From positions 1 through 21,582 of the forward strand of contig JBJKRF010000046.1 of the NCBI GenBank assembly GCA_046704785.1: a stretch of DNA of 21,582 bases. The letters are read 5' to 3'. Each line of letters starts with the position of its first letter. Within the stretch, counting starts at the first letter, position 1. This document shows positions 1 through 8,135 of the stretch, in pieces. The position numbers were made by a program, and so were the translations under genes. The notes beneath the pieces are model-generated. The model worked only from the letters and a program-made list of their open reading frames with translations. It was not told where the DNA came from and made no database searches. Origin of the DNA: JBJKRF01 sp046704785. Its GTDB lineage: Bacteria > Chloroflexota > Anaerolineae > Anaerolineales > Villigracilaceae.

Positions 1-33
1 ATATAGTTTTTTTTAAATCTTTGAGGTAATTTT

Positions 34-76
34 GGGGTTTTATTAGTGATATTGGTGGGGTTTGGGGGGGCAAACC
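34..76. other. G-rich tract with small hairpin
   Basis: G runs occur at 34-37, 57-60 and 64-70. GGTTTG (59-64) and CAAACC (71-76) form a 6-bp inverted repeat around six Gs. The segment lies beyond the stop of the Nudix gene, read on the minus strand, but no T-run follows on that strand, so an intrinsic terminator is not convincing. A G-quadruplex on the plus strand is possible only if the seven-G run is shared between two strands of the quartet. Confidence 0.3.
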
Positions 77-129
77 GCCCCGAAAACACCCCACAAATCG
101 GCTTCATCTCACAGATTCCCAATGAACTA

Positions 130-657
130 CTATTTCAAGGCGGCTCTGGCCAATAGGAACGCAGCGAGAGTCTTGGCGTCGGGAATCTGGCCGCTTTCTG
201 CCAGGTGCAACGCCTGTTCCACGGGCAAAGTCTCGATACGCAAAAACTCGTCGGCGTCCGGCTGCAACGGGTTGTGGGTCAGGTCGGTGGCCAGGAAGAC
301 GTGCATCAGTTCGGTGGAGTAACCGGGAGCCAGGTAAAAACTACCCAGTTCTTGGAGCGTTCCGGCGGCCATGCCAATTTCCTCGCGGATTTCACGCGCC
401 GCGCAGTCCTGCGGCGGTTCACCAGGTTCGCGCGTGCCGGCGGGGAGTTCGAGCAATTCCATGGCGGCTGCGTGCCGGTACTGGCGGACGAAGTATATCT
501 GTCCGTTGGCGTCCACGGGAATCAGAACGACCGAGCCGTGGTGTTCGATAATATCCAATTTAACGGCTTGTCCATCCGGGGTGCGAAGCTGGTCCCGCCG
601 CACGGTGAATGCGCGACCCTGATAAACGGTTTCCGTCCCAAGTAGTTGAAAGTCCAT
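130..657 (-). CDS. Nudix hydrolase, ADP-ribose pyrophosphatase type
   Basis: This 175-residue protein probably hydrolyses ADP-ribose or a related nucleoside diphosphate sugar to AMP plus a sugar phosphate in the cytoplasm. A complete Nudix box (G-x5-E-x7-RE-U-x-EE-x-G-U) spans residues 74-96: G74, E80, R88-E89, E92-E93, G95. The sequence before it (FVRQYRHAA, LELPAG) is typical of the ADP-ribose pyrophosphatase subgroup, and length fits. The frame is open further upstream, to 753, but the ATG at 657 is chosen because AAAGGA lies about 9 nt before it and homologues begin near this point. It is divergent from the cytochrome c gene and appears monocistronic. The exact substrate cannot be told from sequence; GDP-mannose or other sugar nucleotides remain possible. 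Confidence 0.9.
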   Translation of the reverse strand: MDFQLLGTETVYQGRAFTVRRDQLRTPDGQAVKLDIIEHHGSVVLIPVDANGQIYFVRQYRHAAAMELLELPAGTREPGEPPQDCAAREIREEIGMAAGTLQELGSFYLAPGYSTELMHVFLATDLTHNPLQPDADEFLRIETLPVEQALHLAESGQIPDAKTLAAFLLARAALK

Positions 658-714
658 TTTGGAGTCCTTTAGATAAGGTGGAATGAGCCATCCTACCACA
701 GCATTGGATAGATC

Positions 715-742
715 TTTATACGGGGAGCAGTGAATCCGGCAA
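715..742 (-). promoter_or_regulatory. Candidate promoter for the Nudix gene
   Basis: Read on the minus strand, TTGCCG (-35, plus positions 737-742) and TATAAA (-10, 715-720) are separated by 16 nt. A start near 708 would give a leader of about 50 nt before the ATG at 657. This also argues against the longer open frame that starts at 753. Confidence 0.4.
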
Positions 743-851
743 TAACGATCCAAGCTCTCGATAACAGTTTCATTCAGTAATTATAATTCGGACACAATAG
801 GGTATATTTATTTCAGAGACAGCATCTTACGTCAAAGAGGAGAAAACACAC

Positions 852-1757
852 ATGAAGAAAATCCTTAAGTGGATTGGTATCGTTTTGGGCGGTCTGATTG
901 GACTTCTCATCATTTTATTTTTCGTTCTGTACGGCATCACCGAATATCGTTTGAACAAGGTTTACGATTTCCCGGCAGAGAGTCTCCAAATTCCGACCGA
1001 TGCCGGTTCGATCGCCCAGGGCAAGCATCTGGTGCAGGCGGTGGCCGGATGTCGCGGGTGCCACGGCGACAATCTGGCGGGTCAGGCCATGATCAACCAG
1101 CCACCACTGATGACCCTGTATTCCGCCAACCTGACCCCCGGCAAGGGCAGCGCAACGGCCTCTTTCAGCAACGCAGACTGGGTGCGCGCCTTCCGCCAGG
1201 GCGTGGGGCCAGACGGGAAAACCCTGCTGATGATGCCGTCTGCCAACCTATCGCAATTGAGCGATTCAGACCTGGCCGACATCATCGCATACTTGAAAAC
1301 CCTACCGCCGGTCGATAATCAGGTGCCGCCCTTGAAAGTTGGCCCGGTGGGACACATCTTGATCGCCATGGGGCAGTTCAATAGCCTGATCGAGGTGGAC
1401 CTGATCGATCACAGCCAGCAGGTTCAGGTGCCCGCAGCGGGCGTCACGGCGGAATATGGACATTACCTGGTGACAGTGGGAAGCTGTGGCGACTGCCACG
1501 GCGAGAAGTTGGCCGGGCTGAAGATGATTCCCGGTGGGACGGTCCCCTCGGCGAATCTGACCCCTGCCGGCCCTCTCCAAAGTTGGACGGAAGCCGATTT
1601 TCTCAATGCGCTGCATAACGGCGTCCGGCCCGATGGGACACAATTGATCGAGGCCATGCCCTGGAAGGAATATGGTGGCATGACCGACGATGAACTCAAG
1701 GCAATCTGGCTCTACTTGAAATCGTTGCCACCTGAACCGACGTACGCCAACAATTAA
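852..1757 (+). CDS. Membrane-anchored dihaem cytochrome c
   Basis: This 301-residue electron-transfer protein has one N-terminal membrane anchor (about residues 6-28) and two cytochrome c domains outside the membrane. The haem sites are C67-R-G-C70-H71 and C212-G-D-C215-H216. Each domain continues with a Met-containing segment that can supply the sixth haem ligand (MMPSANLS; EAMPWKEYGGM) and ends in a YLK-LPP helix. The two halves look like an internal duplication. The pattern resembles the cytochrome subunits of membrane dehydrogenases and other class I multihaem carriers, but no dehydrogenase partner is next to it, so its donor and acceptor are unknown. The ATG is preceded by AGAGGAG at a good distance. 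It is transcribed alone and ends at a strong terminator. Confidence 0.88.
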   Translation: MKKILKWIGIVLGGLIGLLIILFFVLYGITEYRLNKVYDFPAESLQIPTDAGSIAQGKHLVQAVAGCRGCHGDNLAGQAMINQPPLMTLYSANLTPGKGSATASFSNADWVRAFRQGVGPDGKTLLMMPSANLSQLSDSDLADIIAYLKTLPPVDNQVPPLKVGPVGHILIAMGQFNSLIEVDLIDHSQQVQVPAAGVTAEYGHYLVTVGSCGDCHGEKLAGLKMIPGGTVPSANLTPAGPLQSWTEADFLNALHNGVRPDGTQLIEAMPWKEYGGMTDDELKAIWLYLKSLPPEPTYANN

Positions 1758-1794
1758 TCCCTGTCAGTACACTGCTGCATATTTACAGAAGTCA

Positions 1795-1833
1795 AAGCGT
1801 CCGGGTGCAGGTGCATCCGGACGCTTGTTTTTT
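1795..1833 (+). terminator. Intrinsic terminator after cytochrome c gene
   Basis: A 10-bp perfect stem AAGCGTCCGG (1795-1804) pairs with CCGGACGCTT (1817-1826). The inner TGCA/TGCA bases can extend it. It is followed by a GTTTTTT run. It sits 37 nt after the cytochrome stop and faces the convergent lipoprotein gene that ends at 1850. Confidence 0.88.
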
Positions 1834-1849
1834 CGAGTGACTTTCGACT

Positions 1850-2599
1850 TTATGGGATTTGAATTTGCGCCCCTACCGTCAAAGTATACGGCGCAGTCAA
1901 ACCATTTACGGCAGCAATGTTCAGAGGGTCGACATCACCATACTGGCAAGCTACCGAATAGACTGTATCGCCAGAGAGCACCGTGTACGTATCGGGGTGA
2001 GTCTTCAACGCCCGCCCACCGGGGAACGGATTTCCAGTGCTGGGGATTTGAAGCACCAGACCCGGCGAATACAACTGACCATCGGTGAGACCGTTCAGGG
2101 ACAATAATTCGCCCGGGTCGACATCAAAACGACGCGCAATACAATAAGGGAATTCACCCGCCTGGAGCGTGTACGTGGCCGGGCGCGTCGTCTCAACGGT
2201 CGCCAATGGCGCAGGGGTAACATCCGTCGAGGCGCCCCCCGTTGGAGAGGGCAGGGGCGTATCGGTGGGCGTAATCCCCAGGTCAGACGGGTTGATTACG
2301 ATTGGCGTCGTGTCGATACCCGCCAGGGGCGTAGCGGTATCGGCTGCGCCAGAATCCACGGCCACTGCGGTTCCCACAACTTCGGTTTGTGCCGGAACGC
2401 CGCCATTCTGCGCCATGGCGGTTTGCGTGGCAATTTGCTCGATGATATTCATACTGGGCGTTGCCTGTGCAGACCCGGCTGGAAAATTGTTTTCCAGTGT
2501 CGGGGTAGCCTGTGGTGGTGCAGACGCCGGTCGGGTGCACGCACCCAAAACCATGGTCAGCAGGACCAAGGCGGTCAGGCTGAGGTTCTTGGGTTTCAT
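1850..2599 (-). CDS. LysM-domain lipoprotein
   Basis: A 249-residue lipoprotein probably anchored on the outer face of the cell membrane and binding peptidoglycan or related glycans. The signal peptide ends in the lipobox LGAC with Cys21 as the lipidated residue. A low-complexity stalk rich in Thr, Pro and Ala follows (about 22-141), then two LysM repeats at about 142-186 and 204-249, the second ending at the C-terminus. Each LysM carries one Cys (C153 and C218), which is uncommon in LysM and might form a disulfide across the pair. The frame is open to 2653, but the ATG at 2599 gives an intact lipoprotein signal, has GGAGG upstream, and lies downstream of a good promoter; the longer form would start at about the transcription start. 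There is no enzymatic domain, so a wall-binding or structural role is inferred. Confidence 0.87.
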   Translation of the reverse strand: MKPKNLSLTALVLLTMVLGACTRPASAPPQATPTLENNFPAGSAQATPSMNIIEQIATQTAMAQNGGVPAQTEVVGTAVAVDSGAADTATPLAGIDTTPIVINPSDLGITPTDTPLPSPTGGASTDVTPAPLATVETTRPATYTLQAGEFPYCIARRFDVDPGELLSLNGLTDGQLYSPGLVLQIPSTGNPFPGGRALKTHPDTYTVLSGDTVYSVACQYGDVDPLNIAAVNGLTAPYTLTVGAQIQIP

Positions 2600-3022
2600 T
2601 TTCTTTTCTCCTCCAAAAAGGACGGTATAGTCATGGGAGTGGGTGGGTTCCAATTGATACTAGCATATCATTAATATAGCGTCAAGTTTCAATCTAATAA
2701 CCCAAAAGGGGCAAAATCGATGCAAATTCCTCGAATCCAGAGGATGCGGGGGTTGTTTCAGCAAACTGAGTGAAAAATCTATAAGTGAGATTTAGCACGA
2801 AAACGAAATGGAGGCCCTGATCGAAGCAATGTAAAGTAAATGGGATAAACCGCAAATTCGAGGCGCCATTCTCAAGATGTGGTTTGCCGAATTTGTTTTG
2901 GTTTTTTTGGGAACGCCGTGGAAGGGAAAAGGCTGTAGCATCTCAATTATTCAATCAAGGCCCAGACACGGCAATTCCTGGGAAAACTGATCAAGCGTCA
3001 GCTTTCCGGGGAGGGTGACAAT
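2600..3022. other. Divergent intergenic region, 423 bp
   Basis: This lies between the divergently transcribed lipoprotein and the large secreted protein. The left end holds the lipoprotein promoter. The rest has no convincing reading frame; the only structure seen is a short CCTC/GAGG inverted repeat near 2730. I could not pick out a -35/-10 pair for the plus-strand gene. GGGGAGG just before 3023 is that gene's ribosome binding site. Confidence 0.6.
2657..2685 (-). promoter_or_regulatory. Promoter of the LysM lipoprotein gene
   Basis: On the minus strand TTGACG (-35, plus positions 2680-2685) and TAGTAT (-10, 2657-2662) are exactly 17 nt apart, a near-consensus sigma-70-type promoter. Initiation near 2650 gives a leader of about 50 nt that includes the GGAGG ribosome site before the ATG at 2599. 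Confidence 0.65.
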
Positions 3023-6000
3023 ATGTTCTGGCAACGATTCATTGCGCTGGTCGTGATCGGGGGAATCCTATTTTCGCAGCCGGGTGCCAGTCCGGTTGCG
3101 GCTGCTCCGTGTGACGCCGTTCAATTTATCGCAGATGTCAGCATACCCGACGGCGCGCTGCTTTCAGGAGGAGCGAGCTTCACCAAAATCTGGCGGGTAA
3201 AGAACAGCGGCACCTGCGCCTGGACGACAGATTATAGCCTCGCTTTCGTCAGCGGCGACCAAATGGGAGCGCCAGCCACCCTGGCCTTGCCGTCTGCCGT
3301 TGCGCCGGGGCAAACGGCGGACCTGTCGGCGGGGATGGTCGCGCCGGGCGCCAGCGGGCACTATCGCGGCAACTGGAAATTGAAGAACGCTACGGGGGGG
3401 CTGTTCGGAGTCGGTTCGTCGGGGAGCGACCCCTTCTGGGTTGATATCAACGTAGTTGCTACCGAGCAAGTTGCTTTTGATTTCGTCGCGAATGCGCCCT
3501 ACGCTTATTGGCGCAGCGGAGCCGGCGCCCTGCCGTTTCCGGGCACCAGCGGCGATGGACGCGGATATGCCCTCCAGCTCGACTCGCCGCACCTGGAAGA
3601 TGGCTCGTACGACACAACGCCCGGTTTGCTGACCGTCCCGCAGAACAAATACAACGGCTACATCCAGGCCGTTTACCCCGAGTTCATCGTCCAGAAAGGC
3701 GACCATTTCCAGTCGTTGGTAAACTGCGAATACGGCGCGACGAACTGTTACGTAACCTTCCGGTTGGATTATCTGACAGACTCCGGCGTGACCAAAGTAT
3801 TCTGGACCTGGCGGGAAGCCTACGAAAAACGTTTTTACCGGGCCAACGTCAACCTGAGCCCGTTGGCCGGGCAAAAAGTTCGCTTCATCCTGACGTTACT
3901 CTCCACGGGACTCGCCAGCGACGACCGGGCCATTTGGGGTTCCCCACGCATCATCCGCGCGGGTAGCGCCGGCGATCCTTTGCCCGCCACCCTGACGCCC
4001 TTACCGCCCTTTACGCCAACGGCCACGCCACTCGACAGCCCACCAACCATTTCGCCTGCCAATTGCGACCGGGCCTCCCTGGTAGCCGACGTCACCGCTC
4101 GCGACGGCACCGTGTTCACGCCAAATGCTGCCTTCATCAAGACCTGGCGCATCAAGAACGTGGGCTCGTGCACCTGGACGACGGACTACAGCCTGCTCTT
4201 TTACAGCGGTGAACGCATGAACGGTCCAACCCTTGCCAACCTGCCCAGCGCCATCGCTCCCGGCCAGACGGTGGACCTGATTCTCAACCTGGTAGCGCCC
4301 TCCACAGCGGGCGAATACCGCGGGTACTGGATTTTCCGTAATCCGTCGGGAGCGTTGTTCGGCGTGGGTTCGGGCAGCAGTTCACCTTTCTGGGTGGATA
4401 TCAGCGTGGCGGGCGAGTCGCCCGGCAGCGACGGTTACGATTTCGTCGCAAATATGTGTGCGGCGCAATGGATCAGCGGCGCAGGCACCTTGCCCTGTCC
4501 CGGCACCGACGGCGACCCTCGGGGCTTTGTCCTCAAGTTGGATGCGCCTCACGAGGAAGATGGCACCGTCAGCGACCAACCCGGCCTGCTCACCATGCCG
4601 CAAAACACGTATAACGGCTATCTTCAAGGCATCTATCCAACTTTCACCGTCCAGGCGGGGGATCACTTCCGCGCCGTGGTCGGTTGCGAATACGCCGTCA
4701 GTTGTTATGTCACCTATCGCCTGGACTACCTGACTTCCACCGGGCTGGCTAAAATCTATTGGAAATGGCAGGAAATGAACCAGCGTCATGCCTCGTCCAT
4801 CGATGTGGATTTGAGCCCGCTCGCCGGGCAGAGCGTACGCTTCGTCCTGACCATGCTTGCCACCGGCCTGCCTACGAACGACCGGGCGCTCTGGGTTGCG
4901 CCGCGCATCGTCCGTGAGAGCAATCCACTCCCCACGCCAACGGTCACGCCCACGCCCACGCTCACGCCTACCGCCACCCCCACAGCAAGCCCCACCTCGC
5001 CACCTATGAGCGATTGGTTGACCTACACCAACACGAAATATGGATTCCAGTTCAAATATCCGCCTGACGCACCGCTGGCAACCGCACAAGACAATTACGT
5101 GCATATCTCACTCCCCTTTACACTGGGAACGAATCTGGGCGAAAAATCTCTCGACGTAAACGTGCTGGAAAATGCAGACCCCTGCAACAGTCCCCTGGTT
5201 CAAGGATTACCTTACAGCACCTCCGAACTGGTAACGCTCAATGGAATTCCATTCCTTAAACAAACCGGAACGGACCGCGGCGCCGGACAAATCTACGACT
5301 GGACGGTGTATTCCACCTTCCGGGGAAACGTGTGTGTCACCTTTGCCTTCATCCTGCACTCCGGCAACCCCAACAATTACGATCCGCCCATCCCACAGTT
5401 CGATAGGACTGCCGAATCGGCTGTCTTCGAGCAGATCGTCTCTACGTTCACCTGGCTGGCCCCAACGCCGACAATGACTTCGACAGCCACTTCAACACCC
5501 ACACCAACACCGGGCGTGACGCCAACCGCAACAATGCCCTCGCCCTCACCGACGATGACTTTCCCCGCTGCGACAACGTTCCCCTCGCCTACGCCGTCAG
5601 GCACTTGGCAAACCTACACCAACGCCCCGAACAGCTTCCAATTCATGTACCCGCCAGGAGGCCAAATCATCCAATCTGAAGATAACTACGTCTATATTAA
5701 CCTTCCCATCGTGGCAGGTACAAATCTGGTTTCCAAATATCTGGAAGCACGGGCCGGCAGCGACCTGGGCTTGTGCAACCTCGGTGACGTACAGACCGTC
5801 GTCCTGAACGGAATCGCCTTCCTGAAACAGACCGGCCGCGACCAGGGCGCCGGCCAGATTCGCGATGTGGTGACCTACGCCACCGTCAAGGCGAACACCT
5901 GTCTCACGCTCACGTTCGTCCTGCACTCCGGCAACCCCGGCAATTACGATCCGCCGGTGCCCGAGTTCGACATGGCCGCCGAGTCAGCCGTCTTCGAACA

Positions 6001-6775
6001 AATGCTCTCGACCTTTACCTGGCTGACGCCGACGCCCGTGCCAGCGACGATGGGCCCCTACGCTGTCTTCCTACGTGGCACGAACGACCCTCTACCGATT
6101 TATTCGTCTGCCGGAGATAACAACGCAGTCGTTGGCAGCCTTCCAGCCACAACCATCACTGTCATGCGCACCGGCGCGTCCACCCAGGTGGCGGGACAGA
6201 CCTGGGTCGAAGTGCAAAATCCCAGTAGCGGGACGGGGTGGGTCAACGCCGACTACCTGACAGAATATGTCAGCCCCGATGCGTTTTGCGGCGACTCGCG
6301 AGTCGTTCCGCTGGTGCAACAGTTCATGCAATCTGCGCAACAATCCAACGGGACCTTGCTATCGTCGCTGGTGAGTCCACTGCACGGCGTCGACATTCGC
6401 CTATGGAGTTACCAACCTGCGGTCAATTTCTCTGCCTCGCAGGCAAGTGGAATCTATCAAAATGCCCAAAGCTACAACTGGGGCACCGGGCCCAGCGGCA
6501 CCAACGACGTGGGCACCTTCACAACAGTCGTTCAACCTACGCTGCTCGACGTAATGGACAATTCCGGGTTGCAACTCCGCTGCAACGATGCCTCCCTGTT
6601 GGGTCCCGTTCCCAATCGCTGGCCGGGGGACTACAACGGCACCAATTTCTACGCGCTATACAAGCCAGGTACGCCGGGTGTCGATATTGATTTCGCCATC
6701 TGGCTGGTCGGATTCGAATACATCAACGGCCAGCCTTACCTGTTGGGCTTGATGCGCTACGTCTGGGAACCCTAG
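3023..6775 (+). CDS. Secreted modular surface protein with NBR1-type Ig-like domains
   Basis: A 1250-residue exported protein. A signal peptide covers about residues 1-28, with likely cleavage after a VAAA stretch. The layout is: NBR1-type Ig-like domain (about 30-145, with the FTKIWRVKNSGTCAW signature); beta-rich module (152-313); Thr/Pro linker; second Ig-like domain (348-462, FIKTWRIKNVGSCTW); second beta-rich module (472-632); Thr/Pro linker; two copies of a module beginning TYTN with a GFQFKYPP-like strand (about 662-813 and 860-1002) split by another Thr/Pro linker; an SH3b-like domain (about 1011-1083, ending TGWVNADYL); and an unassigned C-terminal domain (1084-1250). No catalytic motif is visible. 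NBR1-type Ig domains in Chloroflexota proteins usually sit in exported proteins, so a surface-binding or adhesin-like role is inferred. GGGGAGGGTGAC precedes the ATG. Confidence 0.85.
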   Translation: MFWQRFIALVVIGGILFSQPGASPVAAAPCDAVQFIADVSIPDGALLSGGASFTKIWRVKNSGTCAWTTDYSLAFVSGDQMGAPATLALPSAVAPGQTADLSAGMVAPGASGHYRGNWKLKNATGGLFGVGSSGSDPFWVDINVVATEQVAFDFVANAPYAYWRSGAGALPFPGTSGDGRGYALQLDSPHLEDGSYDTTPGLLTVPQNKYNGYIQAVYPEFIVQKGDHFQSLVNCEYGATNCYVTFRLDYLTDSGVTKVFWTWREAYEKRFYRANVNLSPLAGQKVRFILTLLSTGLASDDRAIWGSPRIIRAGSAGDPLPATLTPLPPFTPTATPLDSPPTISPANCDRASLVADVTARDGTVFTPNAAFIKTWRIKNVGSCTWTTDYSLLFYSGERMNGPTLANLPSAIAPGQTVDLILNLVAPSTAGEYRGYWIFRNPSGALFGVGSGSSSPFWVDISVAGESPGSDGYDFVANMCAAQWISGAGTLPCPGTDGDPRGFVLKLDAPHEEDGTVSDQPGLLTMPQNTYNGYLQGIYPTFTVQAGDHFRAVVGCEYAVSCYVTYRLDYLTSTGLAKIYWKWQEMNQRHASSIDVDLSPLAGQSVRFVLTMLATGLPTNDRALWVAPRIVRESNPLPTPTVTPTPTLTPTATPTASPTSPPMSDWLTYTNTKYGFQFKYPPDAPLATAQDNYVHISLPFTLGTNLGEKSLDVNVLENADPCNSPLVQGLPYSTSELVTLNGIPFLKQTGTDRGAGQIYDWTVYSTFRGNVCVTFAFILHSGNPNNYDPPIPQFDRTAESAVFEQIVSTFTWLAPTPTMTSTATSTPTPTPGVTPTATMPSPSPTMTFPAATTFPSPTPSGTWQTYTNAPNSFQFMYPPGGQIIQSEDNYVYINLPIVAGTNLVSKYLEARAGSDLGLCNLGDVQTVVLNGIAFLKQTGRDQGAGQIRDVVTYATVKANTCLTLTFVLHSGNPGNYDPPVPEFDMAAESAVFEQMLSTFTWLTPTPVPATMGPYAVFLRGTNDPLPIYSSAGDNNAVVGSLPATTITVMRTGASTQVAGQTWVEVQNPSSGTGWVNADYLTEYVSPDAFCGDSRVVPLVQQFMQSAQQSNGTLLSSLVSPLHGVDIRLWSYQPAVNFSASQASGIYQNAQSYNWGTGPSGTNDVGTFTTVVQPTLLDVMDNSGLQLRCNDASLLGPVPNRWPGDYNGTNFYALYKPGTPGVDIDFAIWLVGFEYINGQPYLLGLMRYVWEP
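3110..4917 (+). repeat. Internal duplication: Ig-like plus beta-module unit
   Basis: Within the large secreted protein the unit at about 3110-3960 is repeated at about 4066-4917. Both copies keep the same order, nearly the same length, and matching landmarks: W-R-K-N-G-C-W in the Ig-like part, then FDFVAN or YDFVAN, YNGY, a C-Y-T-RLDYLT segment, LSPLAGQ-VRF and RIIR/RIVR. The copies have diverged clearly, so the duplication is old. Confidence 0.85.
5008..6027 (+). repeat. Internal duplication of a ~150-residue module
   Basis: The module at about 5008-5460 is repeated at about 5601-6027. Shared landmarks are TYTN, a F-F-YPP strand, a DNYV-I-LP strand, VLNGI/TLNGI followed by FLKQTG-D-GAGQI, LHSGNP-NYDPP, and AESAVFEQ-STFTWL. 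A Thr/Pro-rich linker (5461-5600) separates them. The GAGQI to YDPP part is more conserved than the first half. Confidence 0.85.
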
Positions 6776-6838
6776 AAAAGGCAGGCAAAAAGATCAAAGT
6801 GCGACAGACTCACTCGTGCTTCTGTTCGAAGAATCAAA

Positions 6839-6865
6839 GATACCCCGTCAGTTTGACGGGGTATC
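6839..6865. terminator. Hairpin between convergent genes
   Basis: A perfect 12-bp stem (6839-6850 with 6854-6865) closes a 3-base loop. On the minus strand it is followed by TTTGATTCTT, a broken T-rich stretch, so it can end the MFS gene; on the plus strand there is no T-run. It lies 63 nt after the stop of the large secreted protein and 43 nt beyond the MFS stop, as expected of a shared terminator or a 3'-end-protecting hairpin. Confidence 0.65.
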
Positions 6866-6908
6866 CGGTTCTCCCAGAAACTTCATGAGGGCCTGCTGCA
6901 ATAAGGTC

Positions 6909-8132
6909 TCAGACTTCACTTGGCATTTGCGCTGTATTGGGACGCGTACGCATATAAAGCAACAGGTACCCTCCCGCAGCAAGCACGCCCACGATTCCGC
7001 AGGCATACCAGAGCCAGTTGGGGCTGGCATCCATAATCACACCGGCCAGATAGGGCCCAAGCATGTAAGCAATGCCCCACGAAAGATCATAGATATAACT
7101 ATAGCGGCCTCGCATATCGGCCGGGGCGAAGGTCACGGAAAGCGCGCTCGAAACGGGGAAGCAGATCATTTCGCCCACAGTCACTACCGCCATCGCCAGC
7201 AGGAAAGCCCCGTAACCGGCCACAAAACCATATAGGGCAAAACCTCCTGCCAGGAGCAACGTGCCAAGCGCCATCATCAGCATAGGTGGTTGCTTCTCAA
7301 GCCGGCGTGTGATCCAAAACTGGAACAACACCACCATAGCGGCGTTCAAGCTCAAAATCCAGCCATAGCCCGATTCGAAGATGCCGTGCTGGTCACGCAA
7401 GTACACCCCCAGTGTGGTGTTGATGTTGATGTACACCAGCCAGGCCAGCGTGGAAATCAGCAGAAACATCATGAAAGAGCCATTGCGAAAGACTCGCCCG
7501 TAACCGCCGAAGGAATTATCCTGTTCTTCGCTGCTCTCGACAGCCTGCTGTGGACGAGTTTCCTGCAAGTAGAAGAAGACCACTGCCGCCGCAATTGTGC
7601 TGATAACCGCATCCGCAATAAACAGGGACATGTAGGAACGCGTCGCCAGGAAACCGCCAATGACCGGCCCGACGACGACCGCCAGATTGAAAGCCACACG
7701 CCGCACACCGTACCCCTGGGCGCGTTTTTCCTCCGGCAGCAAATCGGCGATGATCGCCTCGTAAGAGGGGCCACCCACCTGAGAGAACATTCCGGCAATG
7801 AAGGCGACGATCGCGAAGACGTTGAAGGAGCGGGCCACCCCAAGCAGCAAATCGCTAAACGAACTGGACAGCAGGCTGAAAATGATGATGCTCTTGCGCC
7901 CCAAACGGTCACTGAGCACGCCGCCAGGAAAGCCACCAAGAAAACCGGCCCCTGAGAACACGGCCAGCAACAGGCCAACCTGGGTCATGTCCACGCTGAA
8001 CTGTCGCGTCAGGTACAGCGCGAAAAACGGATACAGGAGCGACTCTCCCAGCTTGTCGATGAAATTGACGACAACCACCGTCCAGAAGGAGGTCGGATAT
8101 TCATGGTAGATGGCAGAGGCTTTTGTAAACAT
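6909..8132 (-). CDS. Major facilitator superfamily transporter
   Basis: A 407-residue integral membrane protein with about 12 hydrophobic segments, the usual MFS length. The loop between helices 2 and 3 carries the MFS motif A (about residues 71-80, GGVLSDRLGRK). A second loop rich in charged residues near the middle (around QETRPQQAVESSEEQD) separates two six-helix halves. It resembles drug and small-solute exporters of the MFS group, so proton-coupled efflux is likely, but the substrate cannot be read from sequence. The ATG at 8132 is only 3 nt after the stop of the methyltransferase gene, with no clear ribosome site of its own, so translation is probably coupled. Their pairing could mean modification and export of the same compound, but this is only context. 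Confidence 0.87.
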   Translation of the reverse strand: MFTKASAIYHEYPTSFWTVVVVNFIDKLGESLLYPFFALYLTRQFSVDMTQVGLLLAVFSGAGFLGGFPGGVLSDRLGRKSIIIFSLLSSSFSDLLLGVARSFNVFAIVAFIAGMFSQVGGPSYEAIIADLLPEEKRAQGYGVRRVAFNLAVVVGPVIGGFLATRSYMSLFIADAVISTIAAAVVFFYLQETRPQQAVESSEEQDNSFGGYGRVFRNGSFMMFLLISTLAWLVYININTTLGVYLRDQHGIFESGYGWILSLNAAMVVLFQFWITRRLEKQPPMLMMALGTLLLAGGFALYGFVAGYGAFLLAMAVVTVGEMICFPVSSALSVTFAPADMRGRYSYIYDLSWGIAYMLGPYLAGVIMDASPNWLWYACGIVGVLAAGGYLLLYMRTRPNTAQMPSEV

Positions 8133-8135
8133 GGG

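Noticed and set aside
205..645. Open frame of about 146 codons on the plus strand
   Set aside because: It is antisense to the Nudix gene, whose complete catalytic box makes the minus strand the coding one.
782..808. TATAAT (782-787) and TATATT (803-808) as promoters for the cytochrome c gene
   Set aside because: Both are good -10 boxes, but neither has a recognisable -35 at 16-18 nt; left unassigned.
2169..2630. Open frame on the plus strand opposite the lipoprotein
   Set aside because: A by-product of the Thr/Pro/Ala-rich stalk codons; the minus strand has a lipobox, LysM repeats, promoter and ribosome site.
3164..3874. Long open frame (236 codons) on the minus strand
   Set aside because: It lies entirely opposite the large secreted protein, whose domain signatures are clear; the frame has no recognisable motif.
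4920..5005. Repetitive ACGCCNACG tracts as a possible satellite or CRISPR-like repeat
   Set aside because: They encode the Thr/Pro linker in frame within the secreted protein; there are no regular repeats and spacers.
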